A stretch of DNA of 40,280 nucleotides, taken from contig NZ_CAMAYF010000021.1 in NCBI RefSeq assembly GCF_945862485.1, positions 1 to 40,280 of the forward strand. The letters are read 5' to 3'. The DNA comes from Sphingorhabdus sp. EL138 (GTDB lineage Bacteria > Pseudomonadota > Alphaproteobacteria > Sphingomonadales > Sphingomonadaceae). The stretch's first letter is position 1; each line of letters starts with the position of its first letter. A program made the translations under genes and the position numbers. The notes beneath the pieces are model-generated. The model was not told the DNA's origin, ran no database searches, and saw only the letters and a list, made by a program, of their open reading frames with translations. This document shows, in pieces, positions 8,664 through 16,100 of this stretch.

Positions 8664-8680
8664 TTGAGAATCGTTATCAT
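8664..8680. promoter_or_regulatory. Fur-box-like site 2 in the divergent promoter
   Basis: Contains inverted hexamers GAGAAT and GTTATC around one base (8666-8678), each differing by one base from the Fur consensus GATAAT/ATTATC. It lies in the AT-rich space between the receptor and the ArsC-family gene, so it could affect both directions. Confidence 0.6.
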
Positions 8681-8769
8681 ATGCAATTGAAAATTGTAAA
8701 AATCGTTGGATTGCTTTTGCATCTGGGCAATTGTTTGCACTATCAAGATTGGACTTAAGGAGGTTTTCA

Positions 8770-9120
8770 ATGATGCAAGCAACCATTTGGCATAATCCGG
8801 AGTGCGGAACCTCGCGCAAGACACTAGCAATCCTCCAGGAAACCGAAGGCGTCGTGGTTTCAGTAATCGAGTATCGCAAGCAACCCTTTGCCCGCAAAAA
8901 GCTTGAACAATTATTCCAGGATGCTGGCCTGACGCCGCGAGAAGCATTGCGCACGCGCGGATCTCCCGCAGAAGAATTGGGCCTTACCGACGAAGCATCG
9001 TCAGAACGGATATTAGATGCGATGGTGGCGCATCCGATTTTGGTAGAACGCCCGTTTGTCGAAACGGATAAAGGCGTCAGGTTGTGTCGACCTCAGGAAA
9101 AGGTCACCGAAATCCTATAA
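8770..9120 (+). CDS. arsC: Arsenate reductase (glutaredoxin type), ArsC family
   Basis: Thioredoxin-fold protein of 116 residues. HNPECGTSRKTL carries the catalytic Cys (Cys12). Arginines at the positions that bind arsenate in E. coli ArsC are seen in LRTRGS, HPILVERPFV and GVRLCRPQ, so a working arsenate reductase is plausible. The start at ATG 8770 (or 8773) follows a strong AAGGAGG at 8757-8763; the longer TTG frame from 8731 is not needed. No ars regulator or efflux pump is near, and it shares an upstream region with Fur-like sites. A YfgD/Spx-like role is therefore also possible. Confidence 0.88.
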   Translation: MMQATIWHNPECGTSRKTLAILQETEGVVVSVIEYRKQPFARKKLEQLFQDAGLTPREALRTRGSPAEELGLTDEASSERILDAMVAHPILVERPFVETDKGVRLCRPQEKVTEIL

Positions 9121-9147
9121 GCCACTCGCGGACGTCGGCAGGGCGCC

Positions 9148-10887
9148 TTACGCCGCGATGGCATAAGGTTGAATTTCACCCGACAGGTACAGAATGCGCG
9201 CCTTGGCCCGGCTCATCTTGCCAGAGCTGGTCCGAGGCAAAGTGCGCGGCGGGACCAGTTCGACAACGCAGTTCATGCCGGTGACTGAACGAACCTTGTC
9301 GCGGATCTGCTCACGCAGCTTGGCCCGCTCTACCTCATCCGTGGTGCGACATTGCACCAGCACGGCAGGCGTTTCTTCGCCGCCCGGTGTTGTCACGGCA
9401 AAGGCTGCAATGTCCCCGGCCTTGAAGCCCGGCAATTGCTCCACAGCCCATTCAATGTCCTGCGGCCAATGGTTTTTGCCATTGATGATGATCATGTCCT
9501 TGGCACGGCCAACAATGTAGATATAGCCGTTCGACAGATAGCCCATATCGCCGGTGTCGAGCCATCCGTCGACCAAGCAAGCATCGGTAGATTCCTTGTC
9601 GCGGAAATATTCCTTCATCAAGGACGGGCCCGTGCACCACACTTTGCCAATTATTCGGTCCGCAACTGCTGTGTTGTTTTCGTCGCGAATCTCGATGGTC
9701 ATGTCTTTTACGGCACGCCCACAATTGACGATGGCGCGATACCGAACCGGGCGGTCTGTCGCGCCGGGGTGTCCCGTAAGCTCGGTCTCTTCAACCAGCT
9801 CAACTTGAATACCCTCACCTGGCGGCATAATGGATACCGCAAGCGTGGTTTCGGCAAGGCCATAGCTTGGCAAGAACGCCGATGCCTTGAACCCGGCATC
9901 GCCAAAGGCGTCCACAAATGCCTGCATCACGTCAGGCCGGATCATGTCCGCACCATTGCCCGCAAGCCGCCATTTGGACAGGTCAAAGCGGTCGTTCACA
10001 TGACTCTGGCTTGAAATCCGCCGCGCGCAAATGTCATAGCCGAATGTTGGCGAGTAACTGATAACCGTGCCATCGGCGGCGCTGATCACGTCCAGCCACG
10101 CCAGCGGGCGACGCGCAAAATCCTCCGTCTTCATGTAATCGGTCGACACCTGGTTCGCCACTGGCGACAGAAAACAACCGACGAGACCCATGTCATGATA
10201 CCATGGCAACCACGAAACGCAGCGATCATTTTCGGTCACTTCCATACCATGCGAGTGCGCCGAAAGATTGTTTAACAATGCCTTATGCGTCACCGCAACG
10301 CCATGCGGGAAACGGGTCGATCCGCTAGAATATTGCAGATAGCAAATTTCGTCCGTGCCTGCCGCGGGCAGTTCGGCTTCCAATGCAATCCGGTCGTTGA
10401 AGCTTTCCCAATCCAAGCCTTCGACATGACAAGCCTGCGCTGCATCATTGGCCATGTCGGCTAGTTCAGCTGGGAAAAATAATATTTTGGGATCACAGCT
10501 TTTCAACTGCACCGACAGTTGATCAACATAGCTTTCCTTACCGCCAAACGATGTCGGTAACGGCAGCGGGACGGGCCATGCACCCGCATAGACACATCCG
10601 AAAAACAACGCCGCAAAATCGGGCCCAGTTTCTGCGACCAAGGCAACGCGGTCATCCTTAGTTATGCCGTGGCTGATCAACCGATACGCCATTTTCAAAG
10701 CGTCTTCGCGCATTTCGCTATAGGGATAAGGCCGTGCCAATTGGCCACGCATGTCATGGAAGTTCAATCCGCGCTGCCCCAAAGCCGCGTAATCAAGAGC
10801 TTCACCAAGCGTTGCAAAGTCGGAAAAGCGGCGCTGCAAGCTGTCCTGCGTTGGCGTGGAGGCGAGTGCGCTCATCATAATTCCCAT
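9148..10887 (-). CDS. Fatty acyl-AMP ligase (FAAL)
   Basis: Adenylate-forming enzyme of 579 residues that activates fatty acids as acyl-AMP, usually for transfer to an acyl carrier protein of a polyketide or lipopeptide pathway. Motifs are YLQYSSGSTRFPHGVAVTH (ATP loop), PWYHDMGLVGCFLSP, FLPSYGLAETTLAVS, GWLDTGDMGYL, and the C-terminal LPRTSSGKMSRAKAR with the catalytic Lys. The PWYHDMGL and SSGSTxxPHGV forms are typical of FAALs rather than fatty acyl-CoA ligases. No carrier protein, PKS or NRPS is nearby, so its partner must be encoded elsewhere. ATG 10887 is used; ATG 10875 or 10878 would also serve. Confidence 0.93.
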   Translation of the reverse strand: MGIMMSALASTPTQDSLQRRFSDFATLGEALDYAALGQRGLNFHDMRGQLARPYPYSEMREDALKMAYRLISHGITKDDRVALVAETGPDFAALFFGCVYAGAWPVPLPLPTSFGGKESYVDQLSVQLKSCDPKILFFPAELADMANDAAQACHVEGLDWESFNDRIALEAELPAAGTDEICYLQYSSGSTRFPHGVAVTHKALLNNLSAHSHGMEVTENDRCVSWLPWYHDMGLVGCFLSPVANQVSTDYMKTEDFARRPLAWLDVISAADGTVISYSPTFGYDICARRISSQSHVNDRFDLSKWRLAGNGADMIRPDVMQAFVDAFGDAGFKASAFLPSYGLAETTLAVSIMPPGEGIQVELVEETELTGHPGATDRPVRYRAIVNCGRAVKDMTIEIRDENNTAVADRIIGKVWCTGPSLMKEYFRDKESTDACLVDGWLDTGDMGYLSNGYIYIVGRAKDMIIINGKNHWPQDIEWAVEQLPGFKAGDIAAFAVTTPGGEETPAVLVQCRTTDEVERAKLREQIRDKVRSVTGMNCVVELVPPRTLPRTSSGKMSRAKARILYLSGEIQPYAIAA

Positions 10888-10985
10888 AATGTGAGTGGGC
10901 AGCGGCCCGTTTCACTTTTGTTAGCTACTTACTTTAACAGCGGATAGCAGTTCAAATTTCGGCCCGACTGTGGCAAGAATAGGGC

Positions 10986-11519
10986 GTGAACCAACCCCGC
11001 CCTGTCAAAAAGCCCACTCCACCGTTGAATGCGGAAAGCCTGCGTCAATTAGCGCTGCATTATGTCGGCAAATATGCCACGACGCAGTCAAAATTGGCTG
11101 GCTATTTAACGCGCAAAATACGCGAACGGGGCTGGGACGATGAACGTTCTGCCGACATTGCAGGATTGACCGAGCAATTCACGTCCTTGGGCTATATCAA
11201 CGACGCCCAATTTGCCGAGGCCCGAAGCCGGTCCTTTGTCCGCCGGGGCTTTGGCGGGCGAAGGCTGAGCGAGGATTTGCGGGCCAGCGGGATTGGTGAC
11301 GCCGATGCCATCAATGCCAAAGTGCATATGGAAGATAGCATTTTTACCGCTGCCGAAAACTTCGCGAGACGAAAGCGCATTGGGCCCTTTGCACAGGAAG
11401 CGGCACCACCGGAAAAACGAAATAAGCAGCTGAACGCTTTCCTGCGCGCGGGGCATAGTTTTGAATTGGCGAAACGGTTTGTGTATGCCGAACCCGGTGA
11501 CGACCTTAGCGACAATTAA
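10986..11519 (+). CDS. recX: RecX family regulatory protein
   Basis: RecX modulates RecA filaments. The protein of 177 residues is basic and helical, with ALHYVGKYATTQSKLAGYLTRKIRERGW, LTEQFTSLGYINDAQFAEARSRSFVRRGFGGRRLSEDL, and the C-terminal FLRAGHSFELAKRFVY, the three helical modules of RecX. The start is GTG 10986 (no ATG in range), divergent from the FAAL gene across 98 bases. recA is not adjacent. Its stop is separated by 2 bases from the stop of the convergent rsh gene. Confidence 0.85.
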   Translation: MNQPRPVKKPTPPLNAESLRQLALHYVGKYATTQSKLAGYLTRKIRERGWDDERSADIAGLTEQFTSLGYINDAQFAEARSRSFVRRGFGGRRLSEDLRASGIGDADAINAKVHMEDSIFTAAENFARRKRIGPFAQEAAPPEKRNKQLNAFLRAGHSFELAKRFVYAEPGDDLSDN

Positions 11520-11521
11520 AT

Positions 11522-13615
11522 TTAGTCGTAGACGCGGTCTGCTGTCGCCACCGCCTCTGACGCGCGAAGCGCAGAGATGATGCGCATGAGGTGTTGAAGA
11601 TCATGCACTTCCAAATCCACCTCAAATGTGTGGAATTCAACATCCCGCGCGGTCATCCGCAGGTGGATGATATTGGCCTTATGATAGCCAAATATTCCAG
11701 CAATTTCGCCCAATGTGCCAGGCCTGTTGTGAATGATAATGCGCAAGCGCGCCGACGCGCCGTCGCTGCCCTGGCCCCAGCTTAAGTCAACCCAGTCGGC
11801 GTCTGTTCCCGTCGCCAACCGGTCACATTCAATGGTATGTACCTCGACTGGCTGCCCCGTCAGTCGCAGCCCGACAATCCGGTCGCCGGGAATAGGGTGG
11901 CAGCATTCGCCAAGATGATACCCCACACCCGGGGTCAATCCACGGATCGAGATGGCGCTTTCCTGCCCCGGAAAATCGACATCGATGCCATCGGCGTCGA
12001 AACCGGGGACCAACGCCTCCATCAATGTGCGGTCGTTGATTTTACCCAAGCCAATGCGATGCATAAGCTCGTCCTCATCCTCCAGCTTCAACCGACCCAA
12101 CGCCGCCGTAAGGGCCTTTTTGCCGATCTTGCCCGGCATACGCGCGGCGATTTCTTCATACAGCTTGCGTCCAATCACGACCAGCTCATCACGTTCCCGG
12201 TGTCGGACATGGCGACGGATCGCGGCGCGTGCCTTGCCCGTGGTCACGAAATTCATCCATGCTTGTTGGGGCTCTTGCGCCTTTGACTTCAGAATTTCGA
12301 CCATGTCACCATTGCGCAACTGCGTGCGTAACGGCACATGACGGCCATTGACCTTGCCACCAACAGTTTTGTCTCCAAGGTCGGTATGCACAGCATAAGC
12401 GAAATCAACGACCGTTGATCCCTTCGGCAATTGGTGCAGAGCGCCTTTTGGCGTAAAGGCAAAAATGCGGTCCTGATACATCGCCATCCGCGTGTTTTCG
12501 AGAATGTCTTCGGCGTCTTGGCTTGTCTCGAGTATCTCAATCAGATCGCGCAGCCAGCCCGCTTGCCCATCGGGCTTGTCATCCTGTTTGTACGCCCAAT
12601 GTGCCGCAAAGCCATGTTCCGAGTTGCGGTGCATCTCGGCGCTTCTGATCTGCACCTCTACCCGCATATTTTTAGCGAACATAATTGTCGTATGGATCGA
12701 TTTATAGCCGTTGCGCTTGGGTGTGGAGATAAAGTCTTTGAAACGTCCGGGCACCATCTGCCAACGCCGATGCAGTGCGCCCAAAGCGCGATAACAATCC
12801 TCTGTAGTTTCCGTAATGACGCGAAAGGCATTGATATCTGTCAGTTGTTCAAACGCGACATGGCGTTCCTGCATCTTTTTCCAGATCGAATAGGGGTGCT
12901 TTTCTCGGCCCGAAATTTTGATTTTCAGGCCAGCCTGTTCCATTTCCCAAGCGATAGTCTGGTTAATCTGGTCAATCTCGACATCCGCCTTCTCGCGGAT
13001 TTGCTTCAAGCGGCCCGTAATAGTCTGATAGGCGGCTGGTTCCAATTGTTCAAAGGCGAGCAACTGCATCTCGCGCATATATTCATACATGCCAATCCGC
13101 TCAGCCAGCGGGGCATAAATATCCATCGTTTCTCTGGCGATACGGCGTCGCTTTTCGGGGCTTTTGATGAAATGCAGCGTCCGCATATTGTGCAACCGGT
13201 CGGCCAATTTGACCAAAAGCACGCGGATATCATCGGAAATTGCGAGCAGGAATTTGCGCAGATTTTCTGCCGCCCGCTCATCCTCGGTCTGCGCTTCAAT
13301 CTTTGACAGCTTGGTCACACCATCGACCAAGCGTGCGACCTCGGGACCAAAGCGCTTTTCAATATCTTCGATGGAGGTCAACGTGTCTTCCACGGTGTCG
13401 TGCAGCAACGCGGTAATGATCGTGTCTTCATCCATTTTGAGGTCAGTCATCAGCCCTGCAACCTCTACCGGGTGGCTGAAATAAGGATCACCCGATGCCC
13501 GCTTTTGCGTGCCATGCATTTGCACCGTGAAAACATAGGCCCGATTCAGCCGATCTTCATCGACATCAGGTGTGTAAGCCCGCACCCGCTCAACCAGTTC
13601 ATATTGCCGCATCAT
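11522..13615 (-). CDS. rsh: Bifunctional (p)ppGpp synthetase/hydrolase, RelA/SpoT family
   Basis: Makes and degrades the stringent-response alarmone. At 697 residues it is full length. Order: HD hydrolase domain (FSHPVEVAGLMTDL, ALLHDTVEDT, KLADRLHNMRT), synthetase domain (GRFKDFISTPKRNGYKSIHTT), TGS domain (FAFTPKGALHQLPKGSTVVDFAYAVHTDLG), a linker with conserved CCHPIPGD, and an ACT domain at the C-terminus (RPGTLGEIAGIFGYHKANI). RFKD in the synthetase is the RxKD signature of bifunctional enzymes, so both activities are expected. It appears to be the single long Rsh typical of alphaproteobacteria. It starts at ATG ATG (13615/13612). Confidence 0.96.
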   Translation of the reverse strand: MMRQYELVERVRAYTPDVDEDRLNRAYVFTVQMHGTQKRASGDPYFSHPVEVAGLMTDLKMDEDTIITALLHDTVEDTLTSIEDIEKRFGPEVARLVDGVTKLSKIEAQTEDERAAENLRKFLLAISDDIRVLLVKLADRLHNMRTLHFIKSPEKRRRIARETMDIYAPLAERIGMYEYMREMQLLAFEQLEPAAYQTITGRLKQIREKADVEIDQINQTIAWEMEQAGLKIKISGREKHPYSIWKKMQERHVAFEQLTDINAFRVITETTEDCYRALGALHRRWQMVPGRFKDFISTPKRNGYKSIHTTIMFAKNMRVEVQIRSAEMHRNSEHGFAAHWAYKQDDKPDGQAGWLRDLIEILETSQDAEDILENTRMAMYQDRIFAFTPKGALHQLPKGSTVVDFAYAVHTDLGDKTVGGKVNGRHVPLRTQLRNGDMVEILKSKAQEPQQAWMNFVTTGKARAAIRRHVRHRERDELVVIGRKLYEEIAARMPGKIGKKALTAALGRLKLEDEDELMHRIGLGKINDRTLMEALVPGFDADGIDVDFPGQESAISIRGLTPGVGYHLGECCHPIPGDRIVGLRLTGQPVEVHTIECDRLATGTDADWVDLSWGQGSDGASARLRIIIHNRPGTLGEIAGIFGYHKANIIHLRMTARDVEFHTFEVDLEVHDLQHLMRIISALRASEAVATADRVYD

Positions 13616-13719
13616 CGATCCAACTTGGTTCTTTTACGTTGCGATGCAACAGGAAAATGTTTTTGGGCTAGGGTCAAGGCCAGTTGCACGGATACAAGCT
13701 TAGCCGCGCAACGATAAAA

Positions 13720-13751
13720 ACTGCGCCGAGGGGCGATCCCTCCGGCGCAGT
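13720..13751 (-). terminator. Intrinsic terminator of the CC_3452-like gene
   Basis: Read on the minus strand, CTGCGCCG pairs with CGGCGCAG, with an inner AGGG/CCCT stem and a short loop, followed by TTTTTAT. It lies 81 bases after the minus-strand stop at 13832 and would keep transcription from running into rsh on the same strand. Confidence 0.8.
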
Positions 13752-13831
13752 ATGCATTCGGTTCCTGACGCTGCCCGAAAAAGCAGCGAGGGGGGAGGCA
13801 AGAGAGCGGAACAAAAAATTCCGGTGCCAGC

Positions 13832-14191
13832 TTAGTTCTTGGCGACGGCCTTTGCATTATCACCATTGCATGCCGCAATTTCTTCAGCCGTGAACACGCG
13901 CTCACCGGCGGTGAAGGCAGTAACTGCGCCGAATTCACGCGATATGCTAACGCACATATTCTTTGGCGCAGTAGACGCTATCGGCGCGCGGCAGCTTTTG
14001 CCTTCGCATTTTACATATACGCTGCGCAATAGCTCTGGCTTGGCAGTGGTAGGCTGCGCCAGCTCGGCTTTGTAATAGCTATTGTTGGTGGCGGCATGTG
14101 CCTGCGGCGCTGCGAACAAAAGGGTGGCGCTCAAAGCAGCGGCGGCGGCAAGCGCGCCCATACGGGCGGAGATTTGGGAGAGGGTCATCAT
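13832..14191 (-). CDS. Small secreted protein, CC_3452 family
   Basis: Exported protein of 119 residues with a signal peptide (MGALAAAAALSATLLFAAPQAHA, cleavage after AHA about residue 33). The mature part has YYKAELAQPTTAKPELL, four cysteines (KCEGKSC, MCVSI, AACNG) that could form two disulfides, and the end CVSISREFGAVTAFTAGERVFTAEEIAACN. This pattern resembles the uncharacterised CC_3452 family of sphingomonads and caulobacters. The start at the ATG ATG pair (14191/14188) is preserved by AAAGGA upstream on the minus strand. It is divergent from an HxlR regulator and ends in a clear terminator. Function unknown. Confidence 0.8.
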   Translation of the reverse strand: MMTLSQISARMGALAAAAALSATLLFAAPQAHAATNNSYYKAELAQPTTAKPELLRSVYVKCEGKSCRAPIASTAPKNMCVSISREFGAVTAFTAGERVFTAEEIAACNGDNAKAVAKN

Positions 14192-14286
14192 ATTTTCCTT
14201 TAGCTGTGCTAAATAATCAAAATGCCGACTGGAACTTTGGTCCCTCGCAAGCATTTTGCGCTTCTGGTAAATCAGTTGCGAATCAC

Positions 14287-14304
14287 AACTTATTATTATA
14301 AGTT
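14287..14304. promoter_or_regulatory. AT-rich palindrome between secreted-protein gene and hxlR-type gene
   Basis: AACTTATTATTATAAGTT is an 18-base near-perfect palindrome, with outer arms AACTTA/TAAGTT exact. Just after it lie two TTGCAA direct repeats (14311-14316 and 14323-14328). Placed between divergent genes, it is a plausible operator for the HxlR-family regulator. Confidence 0.4.
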
Positions 14305-14382
14305 TCTATTTGCAACTTAAATTTGCAATTTGGGTTGATTATTTGAAATAAGAATCGCAATCTGCGACCGAGGGGATGTTTG

Positions 14383-14898
14383 ATGGGTGAATTGCGGGAA
14401 CCTTTACAACAGCTCGCTGAATGCGGCCTCCCCATGGCGCTTGAGGCAATGGGTGAACGCTGGTCATTCATGATATTGCGCGCAGCCTTTAATGGCGTTC
14501 GGCATTTTGAGGAATTTCTCTCTGAAATCAGCATTGCGCGCAACATACTGGCCAACCGCCTGACCCGATTGACCGAAAGCGGAATATTGCACCGCACGCC
14601 CTGCCCGGACGACCGGCGCAAGGTTGAATATCGTCTGACGGAAAAAGGTCTCGACCTGCTGCCGACCATGATCGCTTTGCGCCAATGGGGCGAAAAATGG
14701 GGAACAGGTGTTTTGTCTAATCCGGTGCTGGTAGATGATCGTGACCGCCAACCCATCCTGCCTGTGACAATCCGCAGCCATGACGAACGGGTTCTTGGCT
14801 ACATGGATTTAAGCTGGATGAACGCGGCAGACATTACACCGATCAGCGCCGACATACATGACGTCGATGATCGCGTACGGAAGTTAAGCGCGATTTAA
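14383..14898 (+). CDS. HxlR family winged-helix transcriptional regulator
   Basis: DNA-binding regulator of 171 residues. The HxlR domain starts near residue 12 with CGLPMALEAMGERWSFMILRAAFNGVRHFEEF, continues with the recognition region ISIARNILANRLTRLTESGIL, and has the wing RKVEYRLTEKGLDLLP. About 60 extra residues follow (from GTGVLSNPVLVDDRDRQ), longer than minimal HxlR proteins (about 110), and may sense a ligand or dimerise. The start is ATG 14383 with AGGGG at 14371-14375. It is divergent from the secreted-protein gene, its likely target. Confidence 0.9.
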   Translation: MGELREPLQQLAECGLPMALEAMGERWSFMILRAAFNGVRHFEEFLSEISIARNILANRLTRLTESGILHRTPCPDDRRKVEYRLTEKGLDLLPTMIALRQWGEKWGTGVLSNPVLVDDRDRQPILPVTIRSHDERVLGYMDLSWMNAADITPISADIHDVDDRVRKLSAI

Positions 14899-14929
14899 TG
14901 TGCGCTACTGACATGATGTAAAGCGGTTA

Positions 14930-14958
14930 TTGAATTTTTGTTGCGAATCTGTTACACT
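14930..14958 (+). promoter_or_regulatory. Sigma-70-type promoter of the carD-like gene
   Basis: TTGAAT (14930-14935) and TACACT (14953-14958) are separated by 17 bases. Transcription would start near 14965, giving a leader of about 146 bases before ATG 15111. Confidence 0.5.
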
Positions 14959-15110
14959 CGTTTGCGATAGGTCAATATTGGTCGACGACTGCGCATCCAA
15001 TTCAGGTAGCGGCAGTTTCATTACGTAAGGGACGAACGTAAAAAGTCTGATGGGCGACGCTCCGTTGCCTGAACAAGCTACTTCTCCCGAATAATCAGAA
15101 AGGTCGTAAT

Positions 15111-15638
15111 ATGACGTCCACCGCGGCGATATTTGATGTAGGCGATTATGTGGTATATCCCAAGCACGGGGTTGGCCGCGTAATTGAACTTCAGGATTCC
15201 GAAATCGCAGGGATGCAGCTTCAGCTTTATGTTCTGCGTTTTGAGAAGGAAAAAATGACGCTGCGCGTGCCTTTTAACAAGGCCGAGGGCGTTGGTATGC
15301 GGAAGCTTTCAAGCGACAAGACGCTGAAAGAAGCGATGCACACCCTGACTGGCAAGCCCAAGGTGAAACGCACCATGTGGTCACGTCGGGCGCAAGAATA
15401 TGAAGCGAAGATCAACTCAGGCGACCTGGTATCGATCGCCGAAGTGACGCGCGATCTGTTCCGTCCCGATGACCAGCCAGAGCAAAGCTATTCCGAGCGG
15501 CAGATTTTTGAAGCCGCATCCAGCCGTCTGGCGCGTGAACTTGCCGCCATGGAAAAGACCGATGAAAAAGCGGCGCTCCAGAAAATCCTCGTCATCTTGA
15601 ATGAAGCGGCCCCGCAATATTACGAAAAAGCGGAGTAA
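15111..15638 (+). CDS. CarD family transcriptional regulator
   Basis: RNA-polymerase-binding factor that stabilises open complexes. The N-terminal RNAP-interaction (Tudor-like) domain is seen in DVGDYVVYPKHGVGRVIELQ and in FEKEKMTLRVPFNKAEGVGMRKLSS. The helical DNA-binding C-terminal domain runs from about residue 75 (MWSRRAQEYEAKINSGDLVSIAEVTRDLFR) to the end. The Trp of MWSRRAQEYE matches the wedge Trp of the family. At 175 residues it has the normal alphaproteobacterial length. It is monocistronic: a promoter lies about 150 bases upstream, AGAAAGG precedes the ATG, and a strong terminator follows 22 bases after the stop. Confidence 0.95.
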   Translation: MTSTAAIFDVGDYVVYPKHGVGRVIELQDSEIAGMQLQLYVLRFEKEKMTLRVPFNKAEGVGMRKLSSDKTLKEAMHTLTGKPKVKRTMWSRRAQEYEAKINSGDLVSIAEVTRDLFRPDDQPEQSYSERQIFEAASSRLARELAAMEKTDEKAALQKILVILNEAAPQYYEKAE

Positions 15639-15660
15639 AATCTCCTGATCTCAAAATCTG

Positions 15661-15690
15661 AAGGGCGCTGGAAACGGCGCCCTTTTTTTA
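15661..15690 (+). terminator. Intrinsic terminator after carD-like gene
   Basis: AAGGGCGC pairs with GCGCCCTT around a TGGAAACG loop and is followed by seven T residues. It closes the carD transcription unit. Confidence 0.9.
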
Positions 15691-15730
15691 TTGTGCTACG
15701 CTACCGCCTAATGCCTAGCCTGACAGGCAC

Positions 15731-16099
15731 ATGCCAGAGATGATAAACGGCTATATGGCTAAAGTAATTGTCTGGTATGACGGGGCATGCCCCATGTGCA
15801 TGCGCGAGATTGCTTTGATGCGCCGACTCGATGTGCGTCGCTCTATCGACTTTCTGGATATAGCGCCTGCGGATGCGGTGTGTCCGCTTGACCGTCAATT
15901 GATGTTGGCGCGCTTCCATGCCAGCGAAGACGGCGTCATCCTATCGGGCGCCGCCGCCTTCGCCGCCATGTGGCGGGCCATTCCATTTTTGAAACCCCTT
16001 GGCTTCATCGCCCGCAACCGGCTTGTTCTCGGGCTACTCGAAAGGCTCTACACCCGCTTCCTCATCATCCGGCCGCGCCTGCAAAAGTTACTGGACTAA
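15731..16099 (+). CDS. DCC family thiol-disulfide oxidoreductase-like protein (DUF393)
   Basis: Protein of 122 residues. VIVWYDGACPMCMREIALMRR contains the YDGxCPxC motif that names the DCC family; the CPMC pair suggests a redox role in a thioredoxin-like fold. The C-terminal part (FLKPLGFIARNRLVLGLLERLYTRFLIIRPRL) is helical and basic, as in relatives. The start may be ATG 15731 or ATG 15755 (MAKVIVWYDG); neither has a strong ribosome binding site. It ends one base before the GTG of the photolyase-like gene, so the two are probably translated in coupling. Role in the cell unknown. Confidence 0.87.
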   Translation: MPEMINGYMAKVIVWYDGACPMCMREIALMRRLDVRRSIDFLDIAPADAVCPLDRQLMLARFHASEDGVILSGAAAFAAMWRAIPFLKPLGFIARNRLVLGLLERLYTRFLIIRPRLQKLLD

Positions 16100-16100
16100 T

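Noticed and set aside
12431-13306. Plus-strand open frame of 291 codons inside rsh
   Set aside because: Shadow of a conserved bifunctional Rsh gene; composition has no protein-family character.
13612-13938. Minus-strand open frame of 108 codons between rsh and the secreted-protein gene
   Set aside because: It runs through the terminator hairpin and into the secreted-protein gene in another frame; no motif supports it.
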